DNA from: CAYNRE01 sp964399535
Lineage (GTDB): Bacteria > Planctomycetota > Planctomycetia > Pirellulales > CAYNRE01
Length of the DNA stretch: 64,000 nucleotides
Reading direction: 5' to 3'
Assembly (NCBI GenBank): GCA_964399535.1
Contig: CAYNRE010000046.1
Coordinates: 124,001-188,000 of the forward strand
Shown here: in pieces, positions 1-9,049 of the stretch
How the letters are laid out: each line of letters starts with the position of its first letter
Numbering within the stretch: the stretch's first letter is position 1
Position numbers and translations under genes: made by a program
Notes under the pieces: model-generated
The model's database searches: none
The model's input: only the letters and a program-made list of their open reading frames with translations
Told to the model about the DNA's origin: nothing

Positions 1-587
1 CGCATTACGGACCCGGAACCTATGCCCAAGGAACGCACGCCACGGGCGGCTTGGGGCGGCGCGGCCGAGAGCTACTCGACGAAATGGCCCGGCTCAACCT
101 GATCCTCGACGCCACGCACTTGTGCGACGAAAGTTTCGCTGAGGCGATGGACCACTTTTCCGGCCGGGTCTGGGCCAGCCATTCCAACTGTCGGGCCCTG
201 GTGCCCCACGATCGGCAATTCACCGACGAGCAACTGCGGCTGCTCATCGACCGCGGCGCGGTGATTGGCGGCGTGCTCGATGCCTGGATGCTGGTGCCCG
301 GCTGGGTGCGCAAACAGAGCACCCCCGCCGCGACCGGGGTGGCTCTGCGGCACGTGGTCGACAACATCGACCATGTGTGCCAGCTCGCCGGCAACGCGCA
401 ACACGCCGGAATCGGCAGCGACCTCGACGGCGGCTACGGCCTGGAACAATCGCCGGGCGACCTGGACACGATCGCCGATTTGCAGCAAATCGGCCGGCTG
501 CTTCGCGAGCGGGGCTACTCAGAGGCCGACGTGGCGGCCATCTTGCACGGCAATTGGATTCGGTTCTTGCGGGAAACCTGGAGCTAA
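1..587 (+). CDS. Membrane dipeptidase-like zinc peptidase (M19 family), 5' end missing
   Basis: This is the C-terminal ~195 residues of a peptidase M19 (renal dipeptidase) protein. The reading frame is open from base 3 and the true start lies before the window. Visible family motifs are the ILDATHLCDESF segment, the SHSNCRAL segment carrying a metal-site histidine, and GIGSDLDGG near the C-terminus carrying the conserved Asp. The family cleaves dipeptides, often with D-residues at the C-terminal position, using a binuclear zinc site. The start of the visible frame (HYGPGTYAQGTHATGG) matches the loop before the second half of the barrel, so the first metal ligands are outside the window. It converges on the exported protein downstream. 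The family call is firm; the substrate is unknown. Confidence 0.88.
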   Translation, partial: HYGPGTYAQGTHATGGLGRRGRELLDEMARLNLILDATHLCDESFAEAMDHFSGRVWASHSNCRALVPHDRQFTDEQLRLLIDRGAVIGGVLDAWMLVPGWVRKQSTPAATGVALRHVVDNIDHVCQLAGNAQHAGIGSDLDGGYGLEQSPGDLDTIADLQQIGRLLRERGYSEADVAAILHGNWIRFLRETWS

Positions 588-702
588 CCGGCCAGGGGTT
601 CGGCACCCGGTTCTAAGCTCCCGGTGCGGCTGGCGATGTACCCGGCCGTTCCAACGAGCCCGGCTGAACGAAGCGACGCATGCGGCCGATACACGCGAGC
701 CG

Positions 703-1674
703 TTATCGCGGCGGCTGAGCCGGACCGGCCACGCGGGCCGTTTCGGCGGCCGTGGGCAGGAGATCCTCGGTGAACCGGGTCACGCAATGCATGCTGCTCG
801 ATTCTCCGGCGAAACCCACCACTTGTTCATCCAGGTCCATCTGCTGGTTGCGAATGCGCCCTTGTTCAATATCGAACTCGACGTGCCCCTGAAAGCACTT
901 CTGCACCACTTGGACCTGCACCTCGGGGTTGTGTACCGGAGTAAGTATCTGGGTTTCGACCGCGATCCGGGCGACTGCGTCGGTGACCGACTCGAGCGAG
1001 TATCGCTGCCGGGTCTGAACGCGTTTCAACTCGCCCGTCTTCAGGGGAACGCTCAGCTCATGGGGTACGGTCCAGGCGTAGCCCGGCGAGATCGGTTCCT
1101 CGGGCAGTGGAATCGTGAGCTGGCCACCTTCGTCGGCGGCTTGCGGAAACAGGGTTTCGCGCGTAACCACTTCGCCACGGGGATCGATGGTAATGCGAAA
1201 CAGCGGTTGTCCGACCGACTGGGCGAATTGCTCGAAGCCGGCGGGGGCCTCGCTGTCGGTTTGGCTGTCGTACCGCACCGGCGCCCGGCCGCTGATCTCG
1301 TGGGTTAAGTTCACCTGTTCCACCGAGTTTTCGAAGACCGCCTCGCCCGTCGGCTTGACCTCGACGACCCGCCAAATCTTGACCGAGCGGGTATTGGTCT
1401 CCACGGTCTGCGAGGTGCCGGCCACGGTGGTGCGCACCTTGTTGAGATGCTGCACTTGCCAGCGCACCACCTCGCCCGGGGTGAAGCGATACCGCAGGGT
1501 CACGGACTGCGAGCCCGCGGGCTGCTCGGCGGCCGCCGAGGAGAGCGCCAGCGGCGACGGCATCGGCAGGGCGATCAGGACCGCCGCAATCGCGGCTGGC
1601 AGAGCGGCCTTATTCGGAAAGCGAAATCCGTCGAGTCGGCGCGACGCGCAGGCAAACCGATCCATGGCCTTCAT
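703..1674 (-). CDS. Exported protein of unknown function
   Basis: About 323 residues. A basic N-terminus is followed by a hydrophobic segment (ALPAAIAAVLIALPMPSP) and an Ala-rich cleavage region, so it is probably exported. The mature part begins with VTLRYRFTPGEVVRWQVQH and reads as beta-rich, with long hydrophilic strands, as in planctomycete exported proteins of the DUF6263 type; that family name is a guess from general pattern. No catalytic motif is visible. I chose the second ATG (1674) because AGGA lies about 7 bases upstream; the ATG at 1689 is also possible. It stands convergent to the dipeptidase and downstream of nadK on the same strand with a gap of about 160 bases. Confidence 0.7.
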   Translation of the reverse strand: MKAMDRFACASRRLDGFRFPNKAALPAAIAAVLIALPMPSPLALSSAAAEQPAGSQSVTLRYRFTPGEVVRWQVQHLNKVRTTVAGTSQTVETNTRSVKIWRVVEVKPTGEAVFENSVEQVNLTHEISGRAPVRYDSQTDSEAPAGFEQFAQSVGQPLFRITIDPRGEVVTRETLFPQAADEGGQLTIPLPEEPISPGYAWTVPHELSVPLKTGELKRVQTRQRYSLESVTDAVARIAVETQILTPVHNPEVQVQVVQKCFQGHVEFDIEQGRIRNQQMDLDEQVVGFAGESSSMHCVTRFTEDLLPTAAETARVAGPAQPPR

Positions 1675-1833
1675 CACGATTCCTCGCATCCCTTCGAGGG
1701 TCAGGTTTTTCCGCAGGACCGCGGCTCAGGCGGCCTCTTGCACAGGGCTCTCCGGCGGCCCGCCCGGCCCACCGCACCAATGCCCGGCAGGGCTGGCCAG
1801 GAAACTCGGACTGCTCGAGGCTCGCGCGGCCGG

Positions 1834-2709
1834 CTAGCCTCGCTGCTGGATCCGGCCGCCCCACCCCAGCTTCTCTCTCAGGGTGCGATAGTAACCGTGG
1901 CCGGGCACTTCCACCAAGCGGAACTTGGCGCGGGCGCGAGCCATCCGCACTCGGTCGCTCGGCTCGAGCGAGCAAAGCGTGGTGCCGTCGACCACCACCG
2001 CGGTGCCTGGATTCGGGCGGGGCACCACCAGCTCGTAGACGCGCTCGGCGGCATCGACCACCGGGCGATTGGTGAGCGTGTGGGGGTTGATCGGCGAGAT
2101 CACGAACGCTTGCAGCTCTTTGCGCAAGATCGGCCCGCCGGTCGCCAGGCTATAGGCCGTAGAGCCGACGGGGGTGCTGACGATCAAGCCGTCGCAACTA
2201 TAGGTAGTGGCCAATTCTGCGTCAACGTAGAGTTCGACGTCGATCATGTGGAACGGAGCCCCGCCGTGAACCACCACTTCGTTCAGCCCCAGCATCTCGG
2301 CCAAGGGTTGCCCGTGGCGAAGCACCCGGCAGTCGAACATTAAATGCTCGACCACCCGCAGCTCGAGCTGACTCAGTCGCGGCAGCAGTGCTAGCAGCTC
2401 TTGAGGCGAGAGATCGGCCAGAAAACCGAGTTTCCCCAGGTTCACGCCCAGCACCGGCAATTGCCGCAGGCCCAGGCGGTGCGCGGCGCGGAGCAGCGAG
2501 CCATCGCCCCCCAGCACGATTACCAGGTCGGCCTCGACCGTATCGAGCGGAACCTCGAATTTCAGGTCCCAGACGACAATTTCGGCAGCCCGCTCGATAT
2601 GGGGGCGCAGCTCGGCTGCCTGCACGGGCACATTGGGGCGCTCGCCCGAACCCAGCACGATTACACGGGGCCGCGCGGGCAGGGTCACGGCGTAGTGGGC
2701 AGCGTCCAT
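1834..2709 (-). CDS. nadK: NAD kinase
   Basis: A 291-residue ATP-NAD kinase, which phosphorylates NAD to NADP in the cytoplasm. The hallmark GGDGS motif sits near residue 70 (VIVLGGDGSLLRAAH), followed by GVNLGKLGFLA, the NE pair of LGLNEVVVH, and the family signature DGLIVSTPVGSTAYSLATGG. Length and motif order fit bacterial NadK. The start ATG is at 2709 without an obvious ribosome binding site. It lies upstream of the exported protein and downstream of the universal stress gene on the same strand; gaps of roughly 90-160 bases leave operon membership open. Confidence 0.96.
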   Translation of the reverse strand: MDAAHYAVTLPARPRVIVLGSGERPNVPVQAAELRPHIERAAEIVVWDLKFEVPLDTVEADLVIVLGGDGSLLRAAHRLGLRQLPVLGVNLGKLGFLADLSPQELLALLPRLSQLELRVVEHLMFDCRVLRHGQPLAEMLGLNEVVVHGGAPFHMIDVELYVDAELATTYSCDGLIVSTPVGSTAYSLATGGPILRKELQAFVISPINPHTLTNRPVVDAAERVYELVVPRPNPGTAVVVDGTTLCSLEPSDRVRMARARAKFRLVEVPGHGYYRTLREKLGWGGRIQQRG

Positions 2710-2796
2710 CGCGGGATCATAGGCTCAGCGCCCCGGTTCCGACAACCCAGCCCGGCCCCTTGCGCCAAAAGCCACCGCTAGCCCGGGGCTGCCGCC

Positions 2797-3225
2797 CTAC
2801 TGCCGCAGAATCAGTACCGGGCAGCGGGCCAGCCGCAATACCTTTTCGGCCACCGAACCCAGGAGCAACCGGTCGAGCCCCGTGTGGCCGTGCGAGGTGA
2901 TCACAATCAGGTCCGCGCCCAGTCTTTGGGCCAGCTCGGTAATGGTGGGCCCCGGGCTACCCTCGGAGATCTCGATCCGGGCCGACTCGCAACCATGCTC
3001 GGCCAGCTTGGCCTGCAAGGCTTCGGTAGCCGACTGCCGGCGCTGCTGATCCACGTCGGGCGGGTAGGGAAACAGCCCCAACTCGCGGTATTCCAGCACG
3101 TGAACCACGGTGATCTGGTCGGGCTTTTCGACCAACCCGCGGGCCGTATCGAGTGCCGTAAAAGAGACCTCGGAAAAGTCGATCGGCACCACAACGCGAT
3201 GCTTGGGTAACCAGCCGCTGGCCAT
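2797..3225 (-). CDS. Universal stress protein (UspA family)
   Basis: A 142-residue single-domain Usp protein. It opens with VVVPIDFSEVS, as expected for the first strand and loop, and ends with the nucleotide-binding signature SHGHTGLDRLLLGS followed by VAEKVLRLARCPVLIL. The intact glycine-rich motif suggests the ATP-binding subclass. I chose the ATG at 3225 because GGAG precedes it by about 9 bases; an upstream in-frame start at 3267 would add 14 unconserved residues. Such proteins are cytoplasmic stress or metabolic sensors; the specific trigger cannot be read from sequence. Confidence 0.93.
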   Translation of the reverse strand: MASGWLPKHRVVVPIDFSEVSFTALDTARGLVEKPDQITVVHVLEYRELGLFPYPPDVDQQRRQSATEALQAKLAEHGCESARIEISEGSPGPTITELAQRLGADLIVITSHGHTGLDRLLLGSVAEKVLRLARCPVLILRQ

Positions 3226-3412
3226 TTGCTTTTCACTCCGATTCAATGGGCGACCCCGGCTCCGCAAGCTCTCTGGAGCGAGGTGCCGGGGCCGGGCATT
3301 CTAACCAATCCGCGCCGCCCGCGGCGAAGGTTGGTTATCCTCGCTCGCGAAGTTCCTCCGACCAGGTGCCTCGGGAGGGCGCTGGCCACCGGCCGAACGC
3401 GTGGACTCACCG

Positions 3413-4795
3413 TTACTCGTCACCGCCCCGCCGGTGCTTGGCCGTGCGGTCGTATTCGAGCAACTTGGGTGGCCGGGCATCGCGAAACCCGGCGAGGGCA
3501 TTGCCCAGGCGCTCGGCCGCCTCGGCCGCGGCGCCCCCGAGCGCGGCAATGGCCAGCGGCTTGGTTTCGTCGGGATCGCTCTTCAGATCGAAAAACTCGC
3601 CGGTCGAGTAGCGCTTGAAGGACTGGTCGAAGGCGAACTCGCGGGGCACGTCGCCGCGCGGCGAATACCAGCAGTAGATCCACTCGCGAGGCTCGCCGGC
3701 CTGGCCCTTGATTTGCGGCAGGAAACTTCGGCCGTCGCACGGTAAATCCTTCGGCAACAATACCCCCGCCGCGGCGCAAAGCGTGGGCAGGAAATCGGTG
3801 CTATCGACCAGGTCGCCGCAGACCCGGGGCGGTCCGGTCTGGCCTGGCCAGTTAACCACCAGCGGCACGTGCATTCCCCGGGAGTTGGTCATTCCCTTGC
3901 CGCCCTCGACGCTGCGCTCGCCCATGCGCGAAATCACCCCGCGGCCGGTGCCGTTGTCTCCCAGGAACATGACCAACGTCTGCTGGCGAAGTCCCTCCGA
4001 CTCCAGGTGGCCGATTAGCTTTCCCACCAGCTTGTCCATGTAGCTCACCATTTCGCCGAAATGCCGCTGGTCGCGGCTGCGCGCCTCTCCGCGTGCCTGA
4101 GGATTCCAGTCCGGGCTATCGGGCGTGGGCTGGTAGGGGGCGTGGGTAAGGAGCATCGGGTAATACAACAGGAAAGGCCGGTCGCGGTGCCGGGTAATGA
4201 AGTCTTCGGCGTACTGCTCGACCAGGTCGGGGCCGTACTCGCCGCCGGTGTAGTCGTGCTGCTTGCCGTTCATCTCCAACCCCGGGTTGGCGTAGCGAGG
4301 AGGCCGGCGCAGGTGCTGCCAAAGACACGCTTCCTCGAAGCCGAACCGATCAGGCAGGGCAGGATCGCGCCCCAACTGCCATTTGCCCACGATGCAAGTG
4401 GCGTAGCCCGCCTGCCGCAGCAAATTGGCGAAGGTGGTCAGCGAGGGGTCCATCGTGCCAAACGTCAGATAGTTGCGCACGTTGGAGGCGCCGGTCATCA
4501 ACTGAACCCGCGTGGGAGTGCAGAGCGGCTGCACATAGCAATGTTCGAAGCGCACCCCGGTGGCGGCCAGGCGGTCGAGCTCGGGCGTTTGGTACGAGGT
4601 GCCGCCGTTGGCCGCGATGGTTTCGTAGCCCAGGTCGTCGGCCATGATCAGCACCAGGTTGGGTGGCCGGTCGGCCGCTTCGGCGGCGGCCGAAGCAACC
4701 CACGGGGCCCCCAGAATCGAAGCCGACAAAACCAACCGCGCGAAGGCCGTCGCGCAGAGGTCCGCTGGGGTGTAACGGGTCCAGTTTCGCTTCAC
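3413..4795 (-). CDS. Exported sulfatase (arylsulfatase family)
   Basis: A 460-residue type I sulfatase. It has an N-terminal signal region ending near residue 42, metal-binding DD at residues 53-54 (LIMADDLGY), and the formylglycine motif CTPTR with Cys92 as the residue that needs oxidation by a maturase. FLGDNGTG provides the distal metal-binding pair. The C-terminus carries the usual short sulfatase subdomain (SDPDETKPL). It starts at GTG with AAGGGG about 10 bases upstream. Planctomycetes carry many such enzymes for removing sulfate from algal polysaccharides. The neighbouring large redox fusion gene is on the same strand, but a functional link is only inferred. Confidence 0.94.
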   Translation of the reverse strand: MKRNWTRYTPADLCATAFARLVLSASILGAPWVASAAAEAADRPPNLVLIMADDLGYETIAANGGTSYQTPELDRLAATGVRFEHCYVQPLCTPTRVQLMTGASNVRNYLTFGTMDPSLTTFANLLRQAGYATCIVGKWQLGRDPALPDRFGFEEACLWQHLRRPPRYANPGLEMNGKQHDYTGGEYGPDLVEQYAEDFITRHRDRPFLLYYPMLLTHAPYQPTPDSPDWNPQARGEARSRDQRHFGEMVSYMDKLVGKLIGHLESEGLRQQTLVMFLGDNGTGRGVISRMGERSVEGGKGMTNSRGMHVPLVVNWPGQTGPPRVCGDLVDSTDFLPTLCAAAGVLLPKDLPCDGRSFLPQIKGQAGEPREWIYCWYSPRGDVPREFAFDQSFKRYSTGEFFDLKSDPDETKPLAIAALGGAAAEAAERLGNALAGFRDARPPKLLEYDRTAKHRRGGDE

Positions 4796-4874
4796 GGAAT
4801 CATCCCCTTGTTCAGCTAGCTCGGCCTCTGGCGGCCGAGCGGGTTGGGACGGCTACCGGTGGCTCGAGCAGGTT

Positions 4875-7800
4875 TCACTCCACGATCAGGACGCCGTTCA
4901 TGGCCATCCAATGCCCCGGAAACGAGCACAAATAGGGATAGTGCCCCGGCTGACTGGGCGCGCGAAAGTAGATGGTGGATTGACCGCTGCCGGGAGTAAT
5001 GTCGGTGTACGCCAACACGGCCTGGTCGTCGGGCACATACTGGCGGCTGGCTGCCGAGGGATCGGAAACCAGCCGGTTCACCGCTTCTCCAACCCGGGCC
5101 AGTGACCCCGGGGCGATCAACACCCAGTTGTGCGGGACCACGTCGGGATTGGTGAAAGTGAGCGCCAGCGGCTCGCCGGCGCGTGCTCGGAGCGTGCGGG
5201 TGGCGAAGCTCAGGTTTTTGCCGGCTTCCAAGGCGACAGGTCGGGCGTCGGCCAGCGGCTCGCGCCAAGGATTGGGCGGCGGAGGGTTGGCCAGCAACTC
5301 CAGGTCGGCCAGTTGCGGATGGGGCAGCACCCGCTTTTCCACCGGTCGGTAGCCTGGCAACGCGGTCCACGGCTGGTCGAGCGAATGGACCGTGGCGAAC
5401 AAATCCAGCGGGCTTCCCGGTTCCACCGCCAGGCGCAGATGTAATTGGTTCACCGGTTGCAAGTCGGGCAGCTCGTAGAACACGCTCTTTCCGTCGGGCA
5501 GGACGGTGGCGGCGGTCACCGCCCAGCGCTCGTGCCCCGCCAGGCCGGGATGCGAGGGGACCAGTTCCGGTGAGCCGTACTGCGGCCCGTAGCGATAGTT
5601 CCAGGCCTGGGCGAACTGGTACTCGGCCTGCTCCGCTACGGCTGGGTCGACCGGCTCCGAGAAGGTTACGCGTACGCCATTTTCGTGCACTTGAAAGCTC
5701 ACGGGCAACTGGGCCCGCTGGCCGGTGTAGCGAACGCGGTCGAGGCAGCCATCGGCCACGGTATAGGTTCCCCAGCCGGCCATGCCGCTGACATAGAGCT
5801 GGCCGTCGCGGGGGTTGAATCGCCCGCGGTGTGGTCCGGCGGCGAAGTCGCCGGGCATGGGCACGACGGCCCCTTGCGAGGAGCCCTGGGCCTGATCGCG
5901 GAGGACCAGAAACCAGGTGCCCGCTCCGTAGGAAAAGTGAGCCATTAACCCCCGAGCAGGTCCCCAGCGATCGCTTGCCACGAAGACCTGGCCGCCGGCC
6001 GAGTTATCCACGCCGCGGGGCAGGTACACCAGCGGCCGGCGAGGGGGCTCGCCACCGCGCGGTCCGCCGTAGCCGTAATGCGGTGGGGCCGTTTTTTCCT
6101 CGCCGCCACCGCTTGACGTATCGCGGGCAGGGTCGGCGGGGGGCACCAGGCAAATCATCGACGTGGCGGTCCATTCCCCTTCGGAGGCGGGCACGGTCAG
6201 CCAGCCATCGGGCAGCAGCCCCAACCCATCGGGATTGCGAAACCCGGTTGCCAAAACCTGGGCCTGTTGGCCGTCGGGCGAGATGCGCACCAGCCCCTGG
6301 TTGCCCGAGGCGGTATAGAACGCCCCCAGGGGGTCGCGCTCCAGCCCGCAGACGAAGTCGTGGCCCGCCGGCGAGGTTTCAAAGGCCTGGCTGAAGCACT
6401 CGTAAAAGTCGGCTTCCCCGTCGCCGTTCAGGTCGTGCAGGCGGGTGATTTGGTTGCGTCCTTGAACGTAGATCATTCCATCGGCCACGACCACACCTTG
6501 AGGGTGATGCAGCCCACTGGCAAAGCGGCGCCAGCGCACTTGATCGAGCTTCTCGTCGAGGCCGCTAACGAGCCAAACGTCGCCCTGCATCGTGGCCACG
6601 GCGGCGGTGCCGTCAGGAAAGAAGTCGTGCCCGCCGAAAAACATCAGCGCCCGCCAGGGATTCTCCCGCGGTGCGACGACGCGATCGATAACGTAGGGGC
6701 CCCCCTGGCCCAGTTCCCCCTGGGTCGTTAACACCTGAGGCCACTGGCCGGGGCCGCCCGCGAGCACGTGGCGGTCGGGGTGCTGGTCGGCCGGCGCGGC
6801 CAGGCGGGCGAAGCGGCCCTCTTGCTCGCGTGGGGCGTCGAGGTAAAGCTGGCCGTCGATTCGGTAGGCGAAAACGACACGCGAGCCCGAGCGGTAGAAC
6901 CCCAGATACTCGCGATCCTTGGCCGGCAGTGCGTCTCCCTCGAACGGCACCGGCTCGCCGCGCGGCGCCAGGCCATCGAGAAACCCATGCCGCACCGGCG
7001 AGAAGCCGACGAACTCGCCGCGCCAAACCGCGGGGTACGAGAACGTCTCGGGATCGAAACAGGCCGACAGTTGCGCGGGGCCCTCGATTCGCACACACAC
7101 CCCGCGGCGAACCACCCCCCGGGGCCCGTGGAAAACGCCGCAGATGAGGGATCCCAGATCAGTCTGGTTCCAGCGATCGTCGCGCCAAGTGTCGTCGTTC
7201 TGATTGCCCCAATGGCCGAGCGCTCCGCCATCGAGCCCCGGAAACTCGGGCAACAGCAGGGCATGGCCCTGGCCGCGGAAGTGGTCGGCCTGTTTGGCGT
7301 AGTAGTCGTAAACGCGGTCGCGATTGACCGGGTGCAGAGCGTCTCGCCAGCGGGCCGGCTCCAGCGGCGCGCGCGGGCAATCGAACGCCGCCGGGGCATG
7401 AGCGTGCGCCAACAGGTCGGTGGCGGCCGAGTGCGGGCCATGCCCCAACTCGCTGAGAAACCGCACCACGTCGCGCTGCTCGCGCGGGGTCATGGCCGCG
7501 GCCAGCCCCTCGGGCATCAGCGTGCCCACCGCATGGCGCTCGACCACCTCGGCCAGGGGCAGCCTGCGCGTTTCGTTCGAGGTGGCCTCGCGCACGGTGA
7601 GTTCGGCATGGGTTTGGCCGGTGACGTAGCCCTGCAGCACGGCCCCTTGGCTGGTCTCGATGGCCGTGGCCAAGTACTCGGCCCGCACGCGCCGCTTGGG
7701 CCAGAGCAGCGATTCGGCGATTTCGTCGAGGCGCAGCGATCGCCCCACCCGGGAGAGATCGGGCCCGACGCTGCCCCCCAATTCGCCCACGCGATGGCAA

Positions 7801-8855
7801 GAAAGGCAGGCAAAGCGTGGCGAGGCGAACACCATGGCCCCGCGGTGCGGATCGCCATGGGCCTGGGCCGCCTCGGCCAGTTGGTTGACGTCGCCGCGAT
7901 CGACCCCCGCGCCGTTCGACGGATCGCCGGCAGCCGGCGCGGGCCATTGGTAGGTTTCCATCCGCGGACGCGGGGCGGCGGGAAGCCCCTGGAGCTGAGC
8001 GACCAGCCAGTCGAGCCCCGCCAGGTTGTCGGCCAGGCGGGCCCGGGCGTCGAGATCGGTATGGTTCAAAATGCCGATCGGCCCCCGGTAACCGCTAGCG
8101 TGAATGGTGCGCAGCACCTCCAGGTCCGATTCGCCGGCGCCGAGCGGCAAAATCTTTTGCCCCAGGGCATCTCCCCGTGGCGTCATGCCGTTGAGGTTCA
8201 GCGCCAACAGGTGCGGACGCATCTTGGCCAGCAGATCGGCCAGCCGATCGAGATGGGCATGGCCGTGGTGCAGGTTGTAAACCAACCCCACGTGCTCCAT
8301 CCCCAGCGCCTCGAGTATCGCGAGTTGATTCTCGGGCTCACCGAACCAGCCACCGTGGTTGTACAGGCCCACCTGGCAGTTGAGCCGGGCCGCTTCTTCG
8401 GCAAACGGGCGAATCTGTTGGGCGGCCAGCCGCACCTTCTCGGCCTGGGAAAGCTCGGCGGGCGGGTCTCCCACCAAGACCCAAAATTGCAACCGAAGTT
8501 GATGGCGGCGCACCACGTCGAGAATCTTGCGGTTCACTTCGCCCAGGTCGGGCGGAGCGATCCACCAGGCGGTGAGGCGAATACCGTGGCGTGTCAGCGC
8601 TTCGACCTCGGCATCGAACTGCGGAATGTGCTCGGCCCGCCAATCGTAGGCCAATTGGCGGATACCCAAGTCGGCCAGCATCTGGGCCCGTTCCTCCGGC
8701 CCGCGGCGCGCCGCGTCGAAGGGCACGATGCACCAGGCGACCAGGTTCTCGCGATCGAACAAGCCCGGCTGCTGCGCTTCCGCCGCGCGCGCCAGAGCGT
8801 GATAGTGCAGGCCCAGCGCTACGAGCACCGCGAGCAGCGTTTTCGGTCGAAACAC
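4875..8855 (-). CDS. Giant exported fusion: TIM barrel, cytochrome c, DUF6797-like, beta-propeller, cupredoxin
   Basis: About 1326 residues. In order: signal peptide (LLAVLVALGLHYHALARAAEA); a sugar-phosphate-isomerase/epimerase-like TIM barrel at roughly 35-295; a c-type cytochrome with CLSCH at 350-354 in the Pirellula/Verrucomicrobium arrangement (GGSVGPDLSRVG, then TLMPEGLAAAMT); a DUF6797-like region at roughly 500-700 (YDYYAKQADHF, GGALGHWGNQNDDTW); a sugar-dehydrogenase-like beta-propeller to about 1010; a linker; and a C-terminal cupredoxin with candidate copper ligands His1242, Cys1310, His1315 and a nearby Met. I chose the GTG at 8855 because AGGGA precedes it and the signal peptide follows at once; an ATG at 8951 would add 32 unlikely residues. 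It probably acts in the periplasm as a redox enzyme on a sugar-like substrate; substrate unknown. Confidence 0.9.
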   Translation of the reverse strand: MFRPKTLLAVLVALGLHYHALARAAEAQQPGLFDRENLVAWCIVPFDAARRGPEERAQMLADLGIRQLAYDWRAEHIPQFDAEVEALTRHGIRLTAWWIAPPDLGEVNRKILDVVRRHQLRLQFWVLVGDPPAELSQAEKVRLAAQQIRPFAEEAARLNCQVGLYNHGGWFGEPENQLAILEALGMEHVGLVYNLHHGHAHLDRLADLLAKMRPHLLALNLNGMTPRGDALGQKILPLGAGESDLEVLRTIHASGYRGPIGILNHTDLDARARLADNLAGLDWLVAQLQGLPAAPRPRMETYQWPAPAAGDPSNGAGVDRGDVNQLAEAAQAHGDPHRGAMVFASPRFACLSCHRVGELGGSVGPDLSRVGRSLRLDEIAESLLWPKRRVRAEYLATAIETSQGAVLQGYVTGQTHAELTVREATSNETRRLPLAEVVERHAVGTLMPEGLAAAMTPREQRDVVRFLSELGHGPHSAATDLLAHAHAPAAFDCPRAPLEPARWRDALHPVNRDRVYDYYAKQADHFRGQGHALLLPEFPGLDGGALGHWGNQNDDTWRDDRWNQTDLGSLICGVFHGPRGVVRRGVCVRIEGPAQLSACFDPETFSYPAVWRGEFVGFSPVRHGFLDGLAPRGEPVPFEGDALPAKDREYLGFYRSGSRVVFAYRIDGQLYLDAPREQEGRFARLAAPADQHPDRHVLAGGPGQWPQVLTTQGELGQGGPYVIDRVVAPRENPWRALMFFGGHDFFPDGTAAVATMQGDVWLVSGLDEKLDQVRWRRFASGLHHPQGVVVADGMIYVQGRNQITRLHDLNGDGEADFYECFSQAFETSPAGHDFVCGLERDPLGAFYTASGNQGLVRISPDGQQAQVLATGFRNPDGLGLLPDGWLTVPASEGEWTATSMICLVPPADPARDTSSGGGEEKTAPPHYGYGGPRGGEPPRRPLVYLPRGVDNSAGGQVFVASDRWGPARGLMAHFSYGAGTWFLVLRDQAQGSSQGAVVPMPGDFAAGPHRGRFNPRDGQLYVSGMAGWGTYTVADGCLDRVRYTGQRAQLPVSFQVHENGVRVTFSEPVDPAVAEQAEYQFAQAWNYRYGPQYGSPELVPSHPGLAGHERWAVTAATVLPDGKSVFYELPDLQPVNQLHLRLAVEPGSPLDLFATVHSLDQPWTALPGYRPVEKRVLPHPQLADLELLANPPPPNPWREPLADARPVALEAGKNLSFATRTLRARAGEPLALTFTNPDVVPHNWVLIAPGSLARVGEAVNRLVSDPSAASRQYVPDDQAVLAYTDITPGSGQSTIYFRAPSQPGHYPYLCSFPGHWMAMNGVLIVE

Positions 8856-9049
8856 GGCGATTCCCTGGAAGCTTGGAACGGAGCAATTGGGCGGCCCGGC
8901 CGGCCCGTACCGCGCGGAGCGGGTCCGGTCAGGTCCGGCACGAGCGTGCATGGGGGCACGAATGCGCCAGGTAGGGCCCTTGCGCCAGAGAGCATGCTAC
9001 CTGATTCGGCGCACGGAGAAAGCAATCCGGCCGCGGCCGCGTGGGAAGC

